Assembly (NCBI GenBank): GCA_036389135.1
Contig: DASVQP010000035.1
Location: 1-64,000 of the forward strand
Origin: Longimicrobium sp.
GTDB lineage: Bacteria > Gemmatimonadota > Gemmatimonadetes > Longimicrobiales > Longimicrobiaceae
Length of the DNA: 64,000 bases
Direction of reading: 5' to 3'
A program made the translations under genes and the position numbers. Position 1 is the first letter of the stretch, and each line of letters starts with the position of its first letter. A model generated the notes under the pieces. That model did not search any database. It was not told the DNA's origin and saw nothing but the letters and a program-made list of their open reading frames with translations. This document shows positions 35,869 through 45,790 of this stretch, one piece after another.

Positions 35869-38292
35869 ATGCAAAGCTCCAGCTCCGCGGACCGCATTCC
35901 GGTCCTTCCCATCCGCAGCACGGTGGTCTTTCCGGGAGGTGCCACCGCGCTCCAGATCGGCTTCGGGCCCAACGTGGAGGCGCTGGCCGCCCACCCCGCC
36001 CCCGAGCTGGAGGTCGCCACCGCGACGACGCACGAGGACGGCGCCGTGGAGCCCGCCACGCTGGAGCGGATCGCGAGCGTGGTGCGCGTGCTGGACCGGC
36101 TCAACCTGCCCGGCGGCACCACGCAGGTGACGCTCCAGGGGCTGCGCCGGGTGCGGCTGGAAGATGTGCGGCTCGAGGACGGCTTCTACACCGCCGTCCC
36201 CGTGCCGGTGGAGGAGGTCCCCGCGCCCGCCGAAGTCGCGGAGCCGCTGGTGGAGAAGATCCTCAACACGCTGCTCGGCGTGGCGGCGCGGGTGGAGCGC
36301 ATCTCGGACGAGGTGCCGCGCATCCTGCGCATGAACCTCAGCGACCCCGGCCGCTTCGCCGACCTGGCCGCCACCCTCTGCAACTTCAAGGTCCCCGACC
36401 GCGACGCCATCCTGCAGGAGCTGGACGTGGCCGAACGGCTGCGCGTCGTGCTGCGCACCCTCGAGGAAGAGCTGGAGCACCTGCGCCAGATCGAGGGCGC
36501 GGACGGCACGCAGTCCGGCGCCGCGCCCCTCCCCGCGCGCGGGCGCGAGCGGAGCGACCAGATCCGCAAGCGCATCCAGGCACTGCAGGCGGAGCTTGGC
36601 GACCTGGACCCCGTGGAGCGCGAAGCCAACGAGGTGCTGCGCAAGGTGGAGCGCGCCGGGCTTCCCCCGCGCATCGCCGCGCTGGCCCGTCGCGAGGCGG
36701 AGCGGCTGCGTTCCACCGCCGTCACCTCGACCGAGGCGTCCGAGATCCGCGCCTACCTCGACGCGCTCATCGCCGTCCCCTGGACGCAACGCTCGGAGCG
36801 CGACGGAATCGAATTGGAGCGCGTGGAAGCGGCCATCGACGAGGAGCACCTGGGGCTGGACGAGGCCAAGCGCCGCCTCCTGGAGGTAATCGCCGTGGCC
36901 GAGCTGCGCGGAGACCTGCGCGGCCCCATCCCCTGCCTGGTGGGCCCGCCGGGAGTGGGGAAGCGCACCCTGGCGGCGGCCATCGCGCGCGGGCTGGGGC
37001 GTCCCTTCGTCCGCCTGGAGCTGGGCGGGCGCGGCGAGGCGCAGCTCGTGGGCGCACGCCGCACGCGCCCCGGCGCGCAGCTCGGAAAGATCGTGGCCGC
37101 CCTGCGCGACGCCGGCACCCGCGACCCCGTCTTCCTGCTGGAAGAGCTGGACGAGATGGGGATCGGCAACGTGGAGGGCGACCCCATCGAGGCGCTGGAG
37201 GAGACGCTGGACCCGGAGAACCGCGACGAGTTCGTCGACCGCTTCCTTGACACGCCGTTCGACCTGTCCAACGTCTTCTTCATCGGCAGCGCGGCGGACT
37301 TCTACCGCATCCCGCGCGACCTGCGCAACCTCTTCATCGAGATCCGCATCGCCGGCTACACGCCGGAGGAGAAGATCGCGATCGCGCGCGAGTGGCTCGT
37401 CCCGCGCATCGTGAAGGAGCATGGGTTGTCGACGGACGAGGTATCGATCAGCGACGAGACGCTCCTCGTCCTCACCCGCGGCTACGCGCGCGATGCGGGG
37501 GTGGGCAACCTGCGGCGCTCCCTCGCCGCGATCATGCGCTACCTGGCGCACGAGAAGGCGCAGAACCCCGACGGCCAGCACTGGACGATCACCCGCGAGC
37601 TGATCGAGGAGGTGCTCGGTTACCCGCGCTACAGCACCACGGCGGCGGAGAACAAGTCCGAGGTCGGCGTCGTCACCGGCCTGGCGTGGACGGCTTCGGG
37701 GGGCGAGCTGATGTTCATCGAGGCGCTCAAGATGCCCGGCACCGGCCGCCTGATCATCACCGGCCTCCTGGGCGACGTGATGCGCGAGTCGGTGAACGCG
37801 GCGTTCTCGTACGTCCGCTCGCGCGCGGACGAGCTGGGGATCGAGCGCGAGTCGTTCAACGACCACGACATCCACGTGCACTTCCCCGTGGGCGCCACCC
37901 CCAAGGACGGCCCCTCGGCGGGCGCCGCGGTGACGCTGGCCATCGCCTCCTCCCTTTCCGAGCGCCCCGTCCGCCATGACATCGCCATGACGGGCGAGGT
38001 GACGCTGCGCGGCAAGATCCTGGAGATCGGCGGCGTGAAGGAGAAGACGCTGGCCGCCTACCGCGCCGGCCTGCGCCAGGTGATCCTCCCCACCGGCAAC
38101 CGCCGCGACCTTCGCGACGTCCCCGCGGACGTGCGCGAGGGGATGACCTTCCACTTCGTCGACCGGATGGACGAGGTCTTCGACATCGCCCTCACCGGCG
38201 ACCCCGCCAACCGCGCCGCCACCCTCCCCGTGCGCACCGAAGCCACCGACGACCACGGCTCCAGCGAGCGCCAGGCCGCCGCGGAGGCATAG
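35869..38292 (+). CDS. lon: ATP-dependent Lon protease
   Basis: The 807-residue product has the full Lon plan: N-terminal substrate-binding domain (residues 10-200), AAA+ module, and S16 protease. Walker A is GPPGVGKRT with K365. The Walker B region reads VFLLEELDEMG, where most Lon proteins have DEID. Catalytic dyad S683 (PKDGPSAGAAV) and K726 (GGVKEKTLAA) is intact. It degrades misfolded and regulatory proteins in the cytoplasm. The divergence in the sensor/Walker B region suggests this may be a second, specialised Lon rather than the main one. Repeat A5 starts one base after the stop. Confidence 0.9.
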   Translation: MQSSSSADRIPVLPIRSTVVFPGGATALQIGFGPNVEALAAHPAPELEVATATTHEDGAVEPATLERIASVVRVLDRLNLPGGTTQVTLQGLRRVRLEDVRLEDGFYTAVPVPVEEVPAPAEVAEPLVEKILNTLLGVAARVERISDEVPRILRMNLSDPGRFADLAATLCNFKVPDRDAILQELDVAERLRVVLRTLEEELEHLRQIEGADGTQSGAAPLPARGRERSDQIRKRIQALQAELGDLDPVEREANEVLRKVERAGLPPRIAALARREAERLRSTAVTSTEASEIRAYLDALIAVPWTQRSERDGIELERVEAAIDEEHLGLDEAKRRLLEVIAVAELRGDLRGPIPCLVGPPGVGKRTLAAAIARGLGRPFVRLELGGRGEAQLVGARRTRPGAQLGKIVAALRDAGTRDPVFLLEELDEMGIGNVEGDPIEALEETLDPENRDEFVDRFLDTPFDLSNVFFIGSAADFYRIPRDLRNLFIEIRIAGYTPEEKIAIAREWLVPRIVKEHGLSTDEVSISDETLLVLTRGYARDAGVGNLRRSLAAIMRYLAHEKAQNPDGQHWTITRELIEEVLGYPRYSTTAAENKSEVGVVTGLAWTASGGELMFIEALKMPGTGRLIITGLLGDVMRESVNAAFSYVRSRADELGIERESFNDHDIHVHFPVGATPKDGPSAGAAVTLAIASSLSERPVRHDIAMTGEVTLRGKILEIGGVKEKTLAAYRAGLRQVILPTGNRRDLRDVPADVREGMTFHFVDRMDEVFDIALTGDPANRAATLPVRTEATDDHGSSERQAAAEA

Positions 38293-38354
38293 GCTCACAC
38301 GGAGACACGGCGGCACAGAGGAAAACGAAAGTCTTGCCTCTGTGTCACCGTGTG
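38293..38354. repeat. family A palindromic repeat, copy A5
   Basis: GCTCACACGGAGACACGGCG is mirrored by GCCTCTGTGTCACCGTGTGT. It begins immediately after the lon stop codon. Its right arm supplies a TTGCCT that could serve as a -35 box for the next gene. Confidence 0.8.
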
Positions 38355-38421
38355 TTATCTTCCCTTAGATGCGCCTAGGGAACGATGTGCTATCTTCCCT
38401 TAGATGCGCATAGGGACCGAT
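38352..38421 (+). promoter_or_regulatory. tandem 35-bp repeat upstream of padR (promoter/operator)
   Basis: Two adjacent 35-base units, 38352-38386 and 38387-38421, differ at only three positions. Each holds TATCTTCCCTTAGATGCGC and then TAGGGA. TATCTT equals the -10 box of the rpsT and pyrR promoters, and CCCTTAG with CTAGGG gives each unit dyad character. The second unit ends 17 bases before the padR ATG. Two operator sites for PadR autoregulation are the simplest reading. Confidence 0.6.
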
Positions 38422-38438
38422 CACGCGGAGACACTCGG

Positions 38439-38792
38439 ATGTTCGCCAAGGACTCGGGGCTGCTGCAGGGGACGGTGGAGCTGCTCGTGCTCAAGACGCT
38501 CTCGTGGGGGCCGATGCACGGCTACGGGATCGCGAGCTGGATCGAGAGCGCTACGAACGACGTGCTCCGCATGGAGGAAGGGTCGCTCTACCCCGCGCTC
38601 TACCGCATGGCCCGGAAGGGGTGGATCAGGGGGGAATGGGGCCTGTCCGAGAACAACCGGCGGGCGAAGTTCTACCACCTGACGCCCGAGGGGGAGAAGC
38701 AGTTCCGCGAACAGAGCTCGGGGTGGCAGCGGCTCGCCGACGCGGTGAACGCGGCGATCGGCGCCACGCGGGCTCCCAGCTGGGCGAGGTGA
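38439..38792 (+). CDS. PadR family transcriptional regulator
   Basis: The 117-residue winged-helix regulator has the PadR core LLQGTVELLVLKTLSWGPMHGYGI, EEGSLYPALYRMARKGWI and KFYHLTPEGEKQF. This short form commonly sits directly upstream of long MacB/FtsX permeases in Acidobacteria and Gemmatimonadota and likely controls them. The permease starts three bases after its stop. The tandem 35-bp repeat upstream is its probable operator. Ligand unknown. Confidence 0.93.
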   Translation: MFAKDSGLLQGTVELLVLKTLSWGPMHGYGIASWIESATNDVLRMEEGSLYPALYRMARKGWIRGEWGLSENNRRAKFYHLTPEGEKQFREQSSGWQRLADAVNAAIGATRAPSWAR

Positions 38793-38795
38793 GCC

Positions 38796-41453
38796 ATGCG
38801 CATCCCCTTCTCCCGCCGCCGGGTTCCCCACCCGTTCAAGGCTGAGCCGCAGGCCGAGGTCAACGACGAGCTCGCGTTCCACCTGGAAGAAAGGATCCGC
38901 GAGTACACCGCGCGCGGGATGACGCCCGAGGACGCGCGCGCCGCCGCCCTCGAGCGCTTCGGCGACCTGAACGGCGTGCGGAGCGAGTGCGCGGCGCTGC
39001 TTGAAGCCGACCGCCGCGCCGAGGACCGCCGCGACTGGCTGGCCGATCTGCGGCAGGACGTGTGCTTCGCGCTGCACTCGGCGGGCCGCGCTCCGCTCTT
39101 CACCTTGCTGGTCATCGCCACCCTGGCGCTCGGCATCGGCGCCAACGCGGCGGTGTTCGGGGTGGTGAAGTCCGTGCTGCTGGATGCGCTCCCCTACCGC
39201 GACGCGGACCGGCTGGTGCGCATCTACTCCCGCTTCGAGAAATCGGGGATGGACCGCTCGTCCGTGAGCCCCGGCGCGGCCGCGGACCTCGCGAGGCGGA
39301 TGCGCACGCTGCAGGGAGTGGCTCCGTTCGTGTTCGGCACCTTCAAGAGGACCTACGTTTCCCCCGACGGGCCGCGGGTGCTCACCGGGTCGTCGGTGGA
39401 GGGGAGCTTCTTCCGCACCCTGGGGGTGCGCGCCGCGCTGGGCCGCACGCTCACCCCCGAGGACGGCCCCCGCTACGTGGTGATGCTGAGCGATGAGGCG
39501 TGGCGGCGTGAGTTCGCGGGCGACCACGGCGTCATCGGCCGAACGATGAACCTCGGCGGCACGGCGTTCGAAGTGATCGGCGTGCTCCCGCCCCGCTTCG
39601 TGGGCCCGGACGGGGGAGCCGACCTCTGGTTCGCGACGGACCTGGCGGAGGTGCTGCAGGACCCGATGGCGTCCCGCGGCCAGCACTCGATGGGAGTCGT
39701 GGGGCGCCTCGCACCCGGCGCCACCCTGGAAGGCACCCGGCGCGAGCTGGACCGGATCTCCACCGAGCTTGCGCGCGAGCACCCGCAGACCGACCGCGGG
39801 CGCACCTTCGTCGTGCTCCCGCTGCGCGACGCACTGGTGGGCGAGACGCGCACCCCGCTCCTGGTGCTGATGGCGAGCGCCGGGCTGGTGCTCCTCATCA
39901 CCTGCGCAAACCTCGCCGGCGCCCTCCTCTCGCGCACCATGGGCCGGCGAAAGGAATTCGCCGTGCGTGTGGCGATGGGCGCGCGGCGTGGCCGTCTGGT
40001 GCGCCAGCTCCTCACCGAGAGCACGCTGCTGGCGCTGGCGGGCGGCGTGGTGGGGCTGGCGCTGGCGTCTCTGGGGCTGGCCGCGCTTCGCAAGCTGGCG
40101 CTCCCCGCGCTGCCGCCGTACGCGGAGCTGTCGCTGGACGGGGGCGCGGTGGCGGTCACGCTGCTGGCCGCGCTCTGCACCGGCGCCGTGTTCGGCCTGG
40201 CGCCCGCGCTGGCCGCCGGCCGCTGGGACCCGCAGCGGACGCTGCGCGAGGAGGGGCGCGGTGCGAGCGAGGGCCGGCGCTCGCGGCACCTGCGCGGCGT
40301 GCTGGTCGCGGGGCAGATCGCCATCTCGCTGAGCCTGCTGGCCGGCGCGGGGCTGCTGGTGCGCAGCCTGTGGGCGATGACCTCCGCCCCGCTCGGCTTC
40401 GACCCGCGCGGGGTGCTCACCGCCCGCGTGGAGCTCCCCTCGGCCAAGTACCCCACGCCGGAGGCGCGCGCCGACGCGTTCCGCCGGCTGCGGGAAGCGG
40501 TCGCGGAGCTCCCCGGCGTGCGCGGAGTCGCCAGCGTCACGCAGATCCCGTCCTCCGCCATGAGCAGCAACGCGCTCAGCATCGAGGGGAAGGCGGTGGG
40601 CAATGACTCCCCCGTCTTCATCCGGTACATGGCCGTGTCCGACGAGTATTTCCGCGTGATGAGGATCCGCACACTGCGCGGGCGTACCTTTGGGACGGGG
40701 GACACGCCCTCCGCGCCGCCCGCCATCGTGGTGAGCCAGACGATGGCGCGCCGCTACTGGCCGGAGGGAGGCGCGCTGGGTTCGCGCATCCGCATCAGCC
40801 CGCACACTGCCGAGCGGTGGGGCGTGGTGGTGGGGATCGTGGACGACGTGCGGGTGGACCCCGCGCTCCCCGCCCCCGAGCCGATGGCCTACGCGAGCGG
40901 ACGGCAGGACTTCGCGTGGTCCGGGCGCGACTTCGTGGTGCGCACGGACGGGGAGCCGCTCGCGCTGGTGCGCCCCTTCCAGCGCGCGCTGGCGGCCCTC
41001 GACCCCGACGTCCCACTGCGCGACCCCGCTCCGCTGTCCACCATCGTCGCCGAGCGCCTGTCCGGCCGCCGCCTGCCGATGCTCCTGATGACGGGGTTCG
41101 GCGCGCTGGCGCTGCTCCTGGCCTCCGTGGGCGTGTACGCCATGTTCGCCGCCATGGCCACCGCGCGCGAGCGGGAGTTCGGCGTGCGCATAGCCCTCGG
41201 CTCCACCCCGGGCGCCATCGCCACCCTGGTCCTGCGGCAGGGCGGCGCATGGATGGCGGCGGGGCTGCTCGCCGGTGCCTTCGGCGTCGTCGCCGTCGGC
41301 CGCATGGTGAGCAACCTTCTCTACGGCGTCGTCCCCCTGGACCCGATCGCGATCGGGTTGGCGACCCTCGTCCTCCTCGCCTGCGCCACCATCGCCCTCC
41401 TCGTCCCCGTCCGCCGCGCCACGCGCGTGGACCCCATCAGCATCCTGCGTTGA
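38796..41453 (+). CDS. MacB/FtsX-like ABC transporter permease (ADOP type)
   Basis: The 885-residue protein is a double-length permease. Residues 1-75 form a charged cytoplasmic helix domain (NDELAFHLEERIREYTARGM). Two MacB-type halves follow, each with a periplasmic core and FtsX-type membrane block: helices near residues 100-130, 350-375, 400-425, 450-470, 500-520, 770-790, 810-835 and 845-870. No ATPase gene is adjacent, which is usual for this 'acidobacterial duplicated orphan permease' class. The substrate is unknown. It is controlled, by position, by the PadR gene three bases upstream. Confidence 0.9.
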   Translation: MRIPFSRRRVPHPFKAEPQAEVNDELAFHLEERIREYTARGMTPEDARAAALERFGDLNGVRSECAALLEADRRAEDRRDWLADLRQDVCFALHSAGRAPLFTLLVIATLALGIGANAAVFGVVKSVLLDALPYRDADRLVRIYSRFEKSGMDRSSVSPGAAADLARRMRTLQGVAPFVFGTFKRTYVSPDGPRVLTGSSVEGSFFRTLGVRAALGRTLTPEDGPRYVVMLSDEAWRREFAGDHGVIGRTMNLGGTAFEVIGVLPPRFVGPDGGADLWFATDLAEVLQDPMASRGQHSMGVVGRLAPGATLEGTRRELDRISTELAREHPQTDRGRTFVVLPLRDALVGETRTPLLVLMASAGLVLLITCANLAGALLSRTMGRRKEFAVRVAMGARRGRLVRQLLTESTLLALAGGVVGLALASLGLAALRKLALPALPPYAELSLDGGAVAVTLLAALCTGAVFGLAPALAAGRWDPQRTLREEGRGASEGRRSRHLRGVLVAGQIAISLSLLAGAGLLVRSLWAMTSAPLGFDPRGVLTARVELPSAKYPTPEARADAFRRLREAVAELPGVRGVASVTQIPSSAMSSNALSIEGKAVGNDSPVFIRYMAVSDEYFRVMRIRTLRGRTFGTGDTPSAPPAIVVSQTMARRYWPEGGALGSRIRISPHTAERWGVVVGIVDDVRVDPALPAPEPMAYASGRQDFAWSGRDFVVRTDGEPLALVRPFQRALAALDPDVPLRDPAPLSTIVAERLSGRRLPMLLMTGFGALALLLASVGVYAMFAAMATAREREFGVRIALGSTPGAIATLVLRQGGAWMAAGLLAGAFGVVAVGRMVSNLLYGVVPLDPIAIGLATLVLLACATIALLVPVRRATRVDPISILR

Positions 41454-41459
41454 AAAACG

Positions 41460-41509
41460 GGAGGCACAGAGATGACTTCATCTCTGTGCCTCCGTGTCTC
41501 CGTGTGAGT
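41460..41509. repeat. family A palindromic repeat, copy A6 (short)
   Basis: GGGAGGCACAGAGATGA faces TCATCTCTGTGCCTCC, then GTGTCTCCGTGTGAG. The right part lies within the last codons of the 79-residue membrane protein. It separates convergent genes. Confidence 0.75.
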
Positions 41510-41717
41510 CGTGCTGTTCGTCTTCATACCACGACGGATGCACCTCCCGCTTCGGCTTGCGGCCGACGAAGCGCAGGAGGACGGCCACCGCGAGCACCAC
41601 GATGGCGGCGATGACCGGCTCGCGGCGGTCGAGGTACATCCCGAGAAGCAGGAAGATGGCGCCCGCGAAGAAGAGCCGCAGCTTCCACGGGAAGACCGCC
41701 TCGGGCGTGAGCGCCAT
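41478..41717 (-). CDS. small membrane protein with repeat-encoded C-terminus
   Basis: The 79-residue product has two hydrophobic helices (KLRLFFAGAIFLLLGMYL and VIAAIVVLAVAVLLRFVG). I know no function. The last 11 residues (HDSHGDTEAQR) and the TGA stop are read from repeat A6, so the original end has been lost. The start is one base after the enoyl-CoA hydratase stop. Confidence 0.65.
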   Translation of the reverse strand: MALTPEAVFPWKLRLFFAGAIFLLLGMYLDRREPVIAAIVVLAVAVLLRFVGRKPKREVHPSWYEDEQHDSHGDTEAQR

Positions 41718-41718
41718 G

Positions 41719-42480
41719 TCAGCCCCGCTCCAGGAAGCGCGCCACGCCCGCCTTCATGTCCTCCGTCATCCGCGCCACCACGTTGACGTCCGCACCCGCG
41801 CGCACGGCGGCCTCGAAGCCCAGCGCGTCCGAGTTGTACAGGAGCCGCTTGGCGAGCTGCACCGCGGAGGGGCTGCGCTCCGCCAGGTCGCGCAGCACCG
41901 CGTCGGTCTCCGCCTCGAAGGCATCCTCGGCGAAGACCTGGTTGATCAGCCCCATCCGCTCCGCCTCGGCGGCGGACACGGGAAGGCCGCGCACCAGCAG
42001 GTCGAAGGCGCGCTTCTCGGATACGTTGCGCCGCGTGATCGCCATCACCATGGCGGGGACGAAGCCGATGCGCGTCTCCGGGTAGCCGAACTGCGCGTCG
42101 GCGGAGGCGAGCACGAGGTCGCAGGCGGTCGCCAGGCCGCACCCGCCGGCCAGCGCCCGGCCGCGCACGCACGCCACCACCGGCTTGCGCATGCGGCGCG
42201 GGAGGAGGAAGAGCTCGGCCAGCTCGTCCACGTCGGCGAGGTTCTCCATCACCGTGGCATCGGCGATGCGGCGCAGCGCGGCGAGGTCGGCGCCGGAGCA
42301 GAAGTCCTTCCCCGCGCCGGAGATGGCGACCACGCGCACGCCCTCGTCCGCGTCCGCGTCGCGGAGGGCGGCCTTGAGGTCGGCCACCAGCTCGGCGCTG
42401 AGGGCGTTGCGCTTCTCCGGCCGGTTGAGCGTGAGCCGCGCGACGGCGCCCTCGCGCCCCACCAGGACCGTACCCGGCAT
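41719..42480 (-). CDS. enoyl-CoA hydratase/isomerase family protein
   Basis: The 253-residue crotonase-fold product has NRPEKRNALSAEL, SGAGKDFCSGADLAAL (oxyanion region), GRALAGGCGLATACDLVLA and the FGYPETRIGFVPA block with the catalytic glutamate. It probably hydrates an enoyl-CoA; a 3-methylglutaconyl-CoA or terpene/leucine-pathway substrate is suggested by the adjacent AtuA-like domain gene. Its ATG shares one base with that gene's stop. Confidence 0.9.
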   Translation of the reverse strand: MPGTVLVGREGAVARLTLNRPEKRNALSAELVADLKAALRDADADEGVRVVAISGAGKDFCSGADLAALRRIADATVMENLADVDELAELFLLPRRMRKPVVACVRGRALAGGCGLATACDLVLASADAQFGYPETRIGFVPAMVMAITRRNVSEKRAFDLLVRGLPVSAAEAERMGLINQVFAEDAFEAETDAVLRDLAERSPSAVQLAKRLLYNSDALGFEAAVRAGADVNVVARMTEDMKAGVARFLERG

Positions 42481-42827
42481 CAGCGCGGGCCTGCGGCCTG
42501 CGCCACCTCGTCCGGCACCTCGATCTCCATCCGCAGGAGCGCGGTGGAGAGCACCTTCCCCTGCGCGTCGGTCTTGAGCGACACGGTGCCGCCGCCTCCC
42601 AGCGCGTTGTGCAGGAGGAAGTTGAGCGCCTCTAGGTTGGGGAGCTCGAAGCGCTCGACCCCGCCGTGCACGATCCCGGCGAAGTGCTCCTTGACGCGTT
42701 CGGTGGTCACCTCGCGCACCAGGTGCGGGTAGAACTCGGGGCGCAGGGCGATCAGCCCGACGTTGGCGGTGTCGCCCTTGTCGCCCGAGCGGGCGTGGGC
42801 GAGGTGGACGAGCTGGATACGGGGCAT
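42480..42827 (-). CDS. AtuA-like C-terminal-domain protein
   Basis: The 115-residue product matches the small ferredoxin-fold domain found at the end of AtuA (acyclic terpene utilisation) proteins: QLVHLAHARSGDKGDTANVG, HGGVERFELPNLEALNFLLH and GGGGTVSLKTDAQGK. In other genomes a DUF1446 AtuA core is encoded next to it; none is here. It is translated together with the enoyl-CoA hydratase. A role in acyl-CoA catabolism is inference. I chose ATG 42827; the frame extends upstream into repeat A7. Confidence 0.85.
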   Translation of the reverse strand: MPRIQLVHLAHARSGDKGDTANVGLIALRPEFYPHLVREVTTERVKEHFAGIVHGGVERFELPNLEALNFLLHNALGGGGTVSLKTDAQGKVLSTALLRMEIEVPDEVAQAAGPR

Positions 42828-42849
42828 GCGTTCGGTTCTCGGGTCAGGG

Positions 42850-42957
42850 AAAAACAGCAACTGCAGCCTCACACAGAGACACAGAGGGGAACCGCAAGAG
42901 GAAAGAAAGTAGTTCTCTGCGCCTTGTAGTTCCCTCTGTGCCCTCTGTGTGATGCTT
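42850..42957. repeat. family A palindromic repeat, copy A7
   Basis: CAGCAACTGCAGCC precedes TCACACAGAGACACAGAGGG, mirrored by CCCTCTGTGCCCTCTGTGTG. The outer CAACTGC matches the GCAGTTG seen at the edge of other copies. It ends one base before the guaB stop codon. Confidence 0.85.
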
Positions 42958-42958
42958 T

Positions 42959-44566
<1,608 letters not shown>

Positions 44567-44607
44567 TCAACGCCCCGCGGCCCCCTCTCGTCTGCCCCGA
44601 ACGCGGC

Positions 44608-45144
44608 CTAGTGGCTCCCCAGGAGGATCCCCTTGAGCGGCGCGGGAAGGAGGTTGCTGCTGCGCTCCACCACGTCGAGCGCGGCCTCCAGCGTACCCTG
44701 GTCGCCCTCCCAGTGCTCCAGCATGAGCTCGATGCCGGCATTGTTCACCAGCCGCGCCAGCGCGACGCCCACCACCACCACATCGTCCAGCTCGCCCAGG
44801 AAGGGGATGACGTCCGGGATGGCGTCCGCGGGGACGGCGGCGTAGGCGAGAGCAGCCACCACCAGCCCCTTGTCCAGCATGGAGACGCGGGGGTCGCGCG
44901 CCAGCCGCACCACCAGCCGCCCGAAGTTGGGAAGGTCGCGCAGCAGCGACATCATCATCTCGCCGCGATCCGGGCCTCCCCCGCCCTTCGCACCGCGGCG
45001 CGGGCGCGCGGCGACGGTGCGCGGGCCCACCAGGTCGTCGTCGTCGTCCAGCACGCTGCGGCGCCGCGGCGCCTCGCCCGCGGATCCCGTGTCGTCGTCG
45101 TCGCTGCTGAAGCGGCGGCGCGAGCTGTCGTTGCGGTCGGCCAT
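44608..45144 (-). CDS. DUF1232 (YkvA-like) protein
   Basis: The 178-residue product has an N-terminal disordered, acid/arginine-rich part (about 60 residues, with DDDD runs) and a C-terminal DUF1232 domain: RLARDPRVSMLDKGLVVAAL, AVPADAIPDVIPFLGELDDV. The domain is small and membrane-associated in other bacteria, with no known reaction. I chose ATG 45144; the frame runs further upstream without support. The next gene upstream is 37 bases away on the same strand. Confidence 0.82.
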   Translation of the reverse strand: MADRNDSSRRRFSSDDDDTGSAGEAPRRRSVLDDDDDLVGPRTVAARPRRGAKGGGGPDRGEMMMSLLRDLPNFGRLVVRLARDPRVSMLDKGLVVAALAYAAVPADAIPDVIPFLGELDDVVVVGVALARLVNNAGIELMLEHWEGDQGTLEAALDVVERSSNLLPAPLKGILLGSH

Positions 45145-45181
45145 GTCTCTCGTGGTTGATGGAGTTCGCCGGGGCGAGCCC

Positions 45182-45583
45182 TCACCCCGCCTTCGTTCCG
45201 TCCTCGTCGCGGCTCGTGCGCGGCGGGATCTGCGGCTGCGCGGCCCCGTTCTGCCCGGCGTCGCGCGGCGTCTCCGGCCCAAGCACGACCTGTTCCACCT
45301 CGCGGATCACCGTGCGGCTGGCATCCGAGATCCCGGACACCACCTTCCCCGCGGTGCCCATGATCCCCAGCGCGCCCTTGATGGTGCCGTACGCCAGTCC
45401 CTGCAGCCGCATCCGGTCCTCCAGGCGCTCGGTGAAGCGCTGGACGGAGTTGGGCTCGCGCTGCGGGGCGCGGTTGTACTTGGACGCCAGGAACTCGATG
45501 TAGTCGAGCACCTGGTAGACCTGCTCGTCGGGTAGCGCCTCGATCTGGCGGACCAGACGCTGTCGAAGGCCCTCGTGCATCAT
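45182..45583 (-). CDS. hypothetical protein with LPDEQ..VLDYIEFL motif
   Basis: The 133-residue product begins RLVRQIEALPDEQVYQVLDY, then IEFLASKYN, a helix pair seen in DUF2281-type and some antitoxin-like small proteins. The middle has glycine-rich amphipathic helix (GTIKGALGIMGTAGKVVSGI) and the C-terminus is polar. No partner toxin is adjacent. It lies just upstream of the DUF1232 gene on the same strand. Two ATG codons (45583, 45580) are possible starts. Confidence 0.65.
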   Translation of the reverse strand: MMHEGLRQRLVRQIEALPDEQVYQVLDYIEFLASKYNRAPQREPNSVQRFTERLEDRMRLQGLAYGTIKGALGIMGTAGKVVSGISDASRTVIREVEQVVLGPETPRDAGQNGAAQPQIPPRTSRDEDGTKAG

Positions 45584-45790
45584 GATGCCCCTTTCCGGTT
45601 GAGCCGCCCGCTTGCGGGGCGCGATTTCCGTGCCGGGGAGGCCCGGCCCTCCGGCGGGGGTACGTCCGCGCGGGGGGCGCGGTTTCGCGCAATGTGGCGG
45701 CCCGCGCCCGCCCGGGCAAACGCCACGTTTGCCCGCGCCGTTCCGGTCGTCTACCTTGCCGCGCCCCCTCCTCCCCGCCGCCTCGCGAAC

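Noticed and set aside
35698-38316. Minus-strand open frame of 872 codons
   Set aside because: It is a shadow of lon, whose catalytic dyad and Walker motif are on the plus strand.
38421-40805. Minus-strand open frame of 794 codons
   Set aside because: It is antisense to padR and the ABC permease and has a low-complexity composition.
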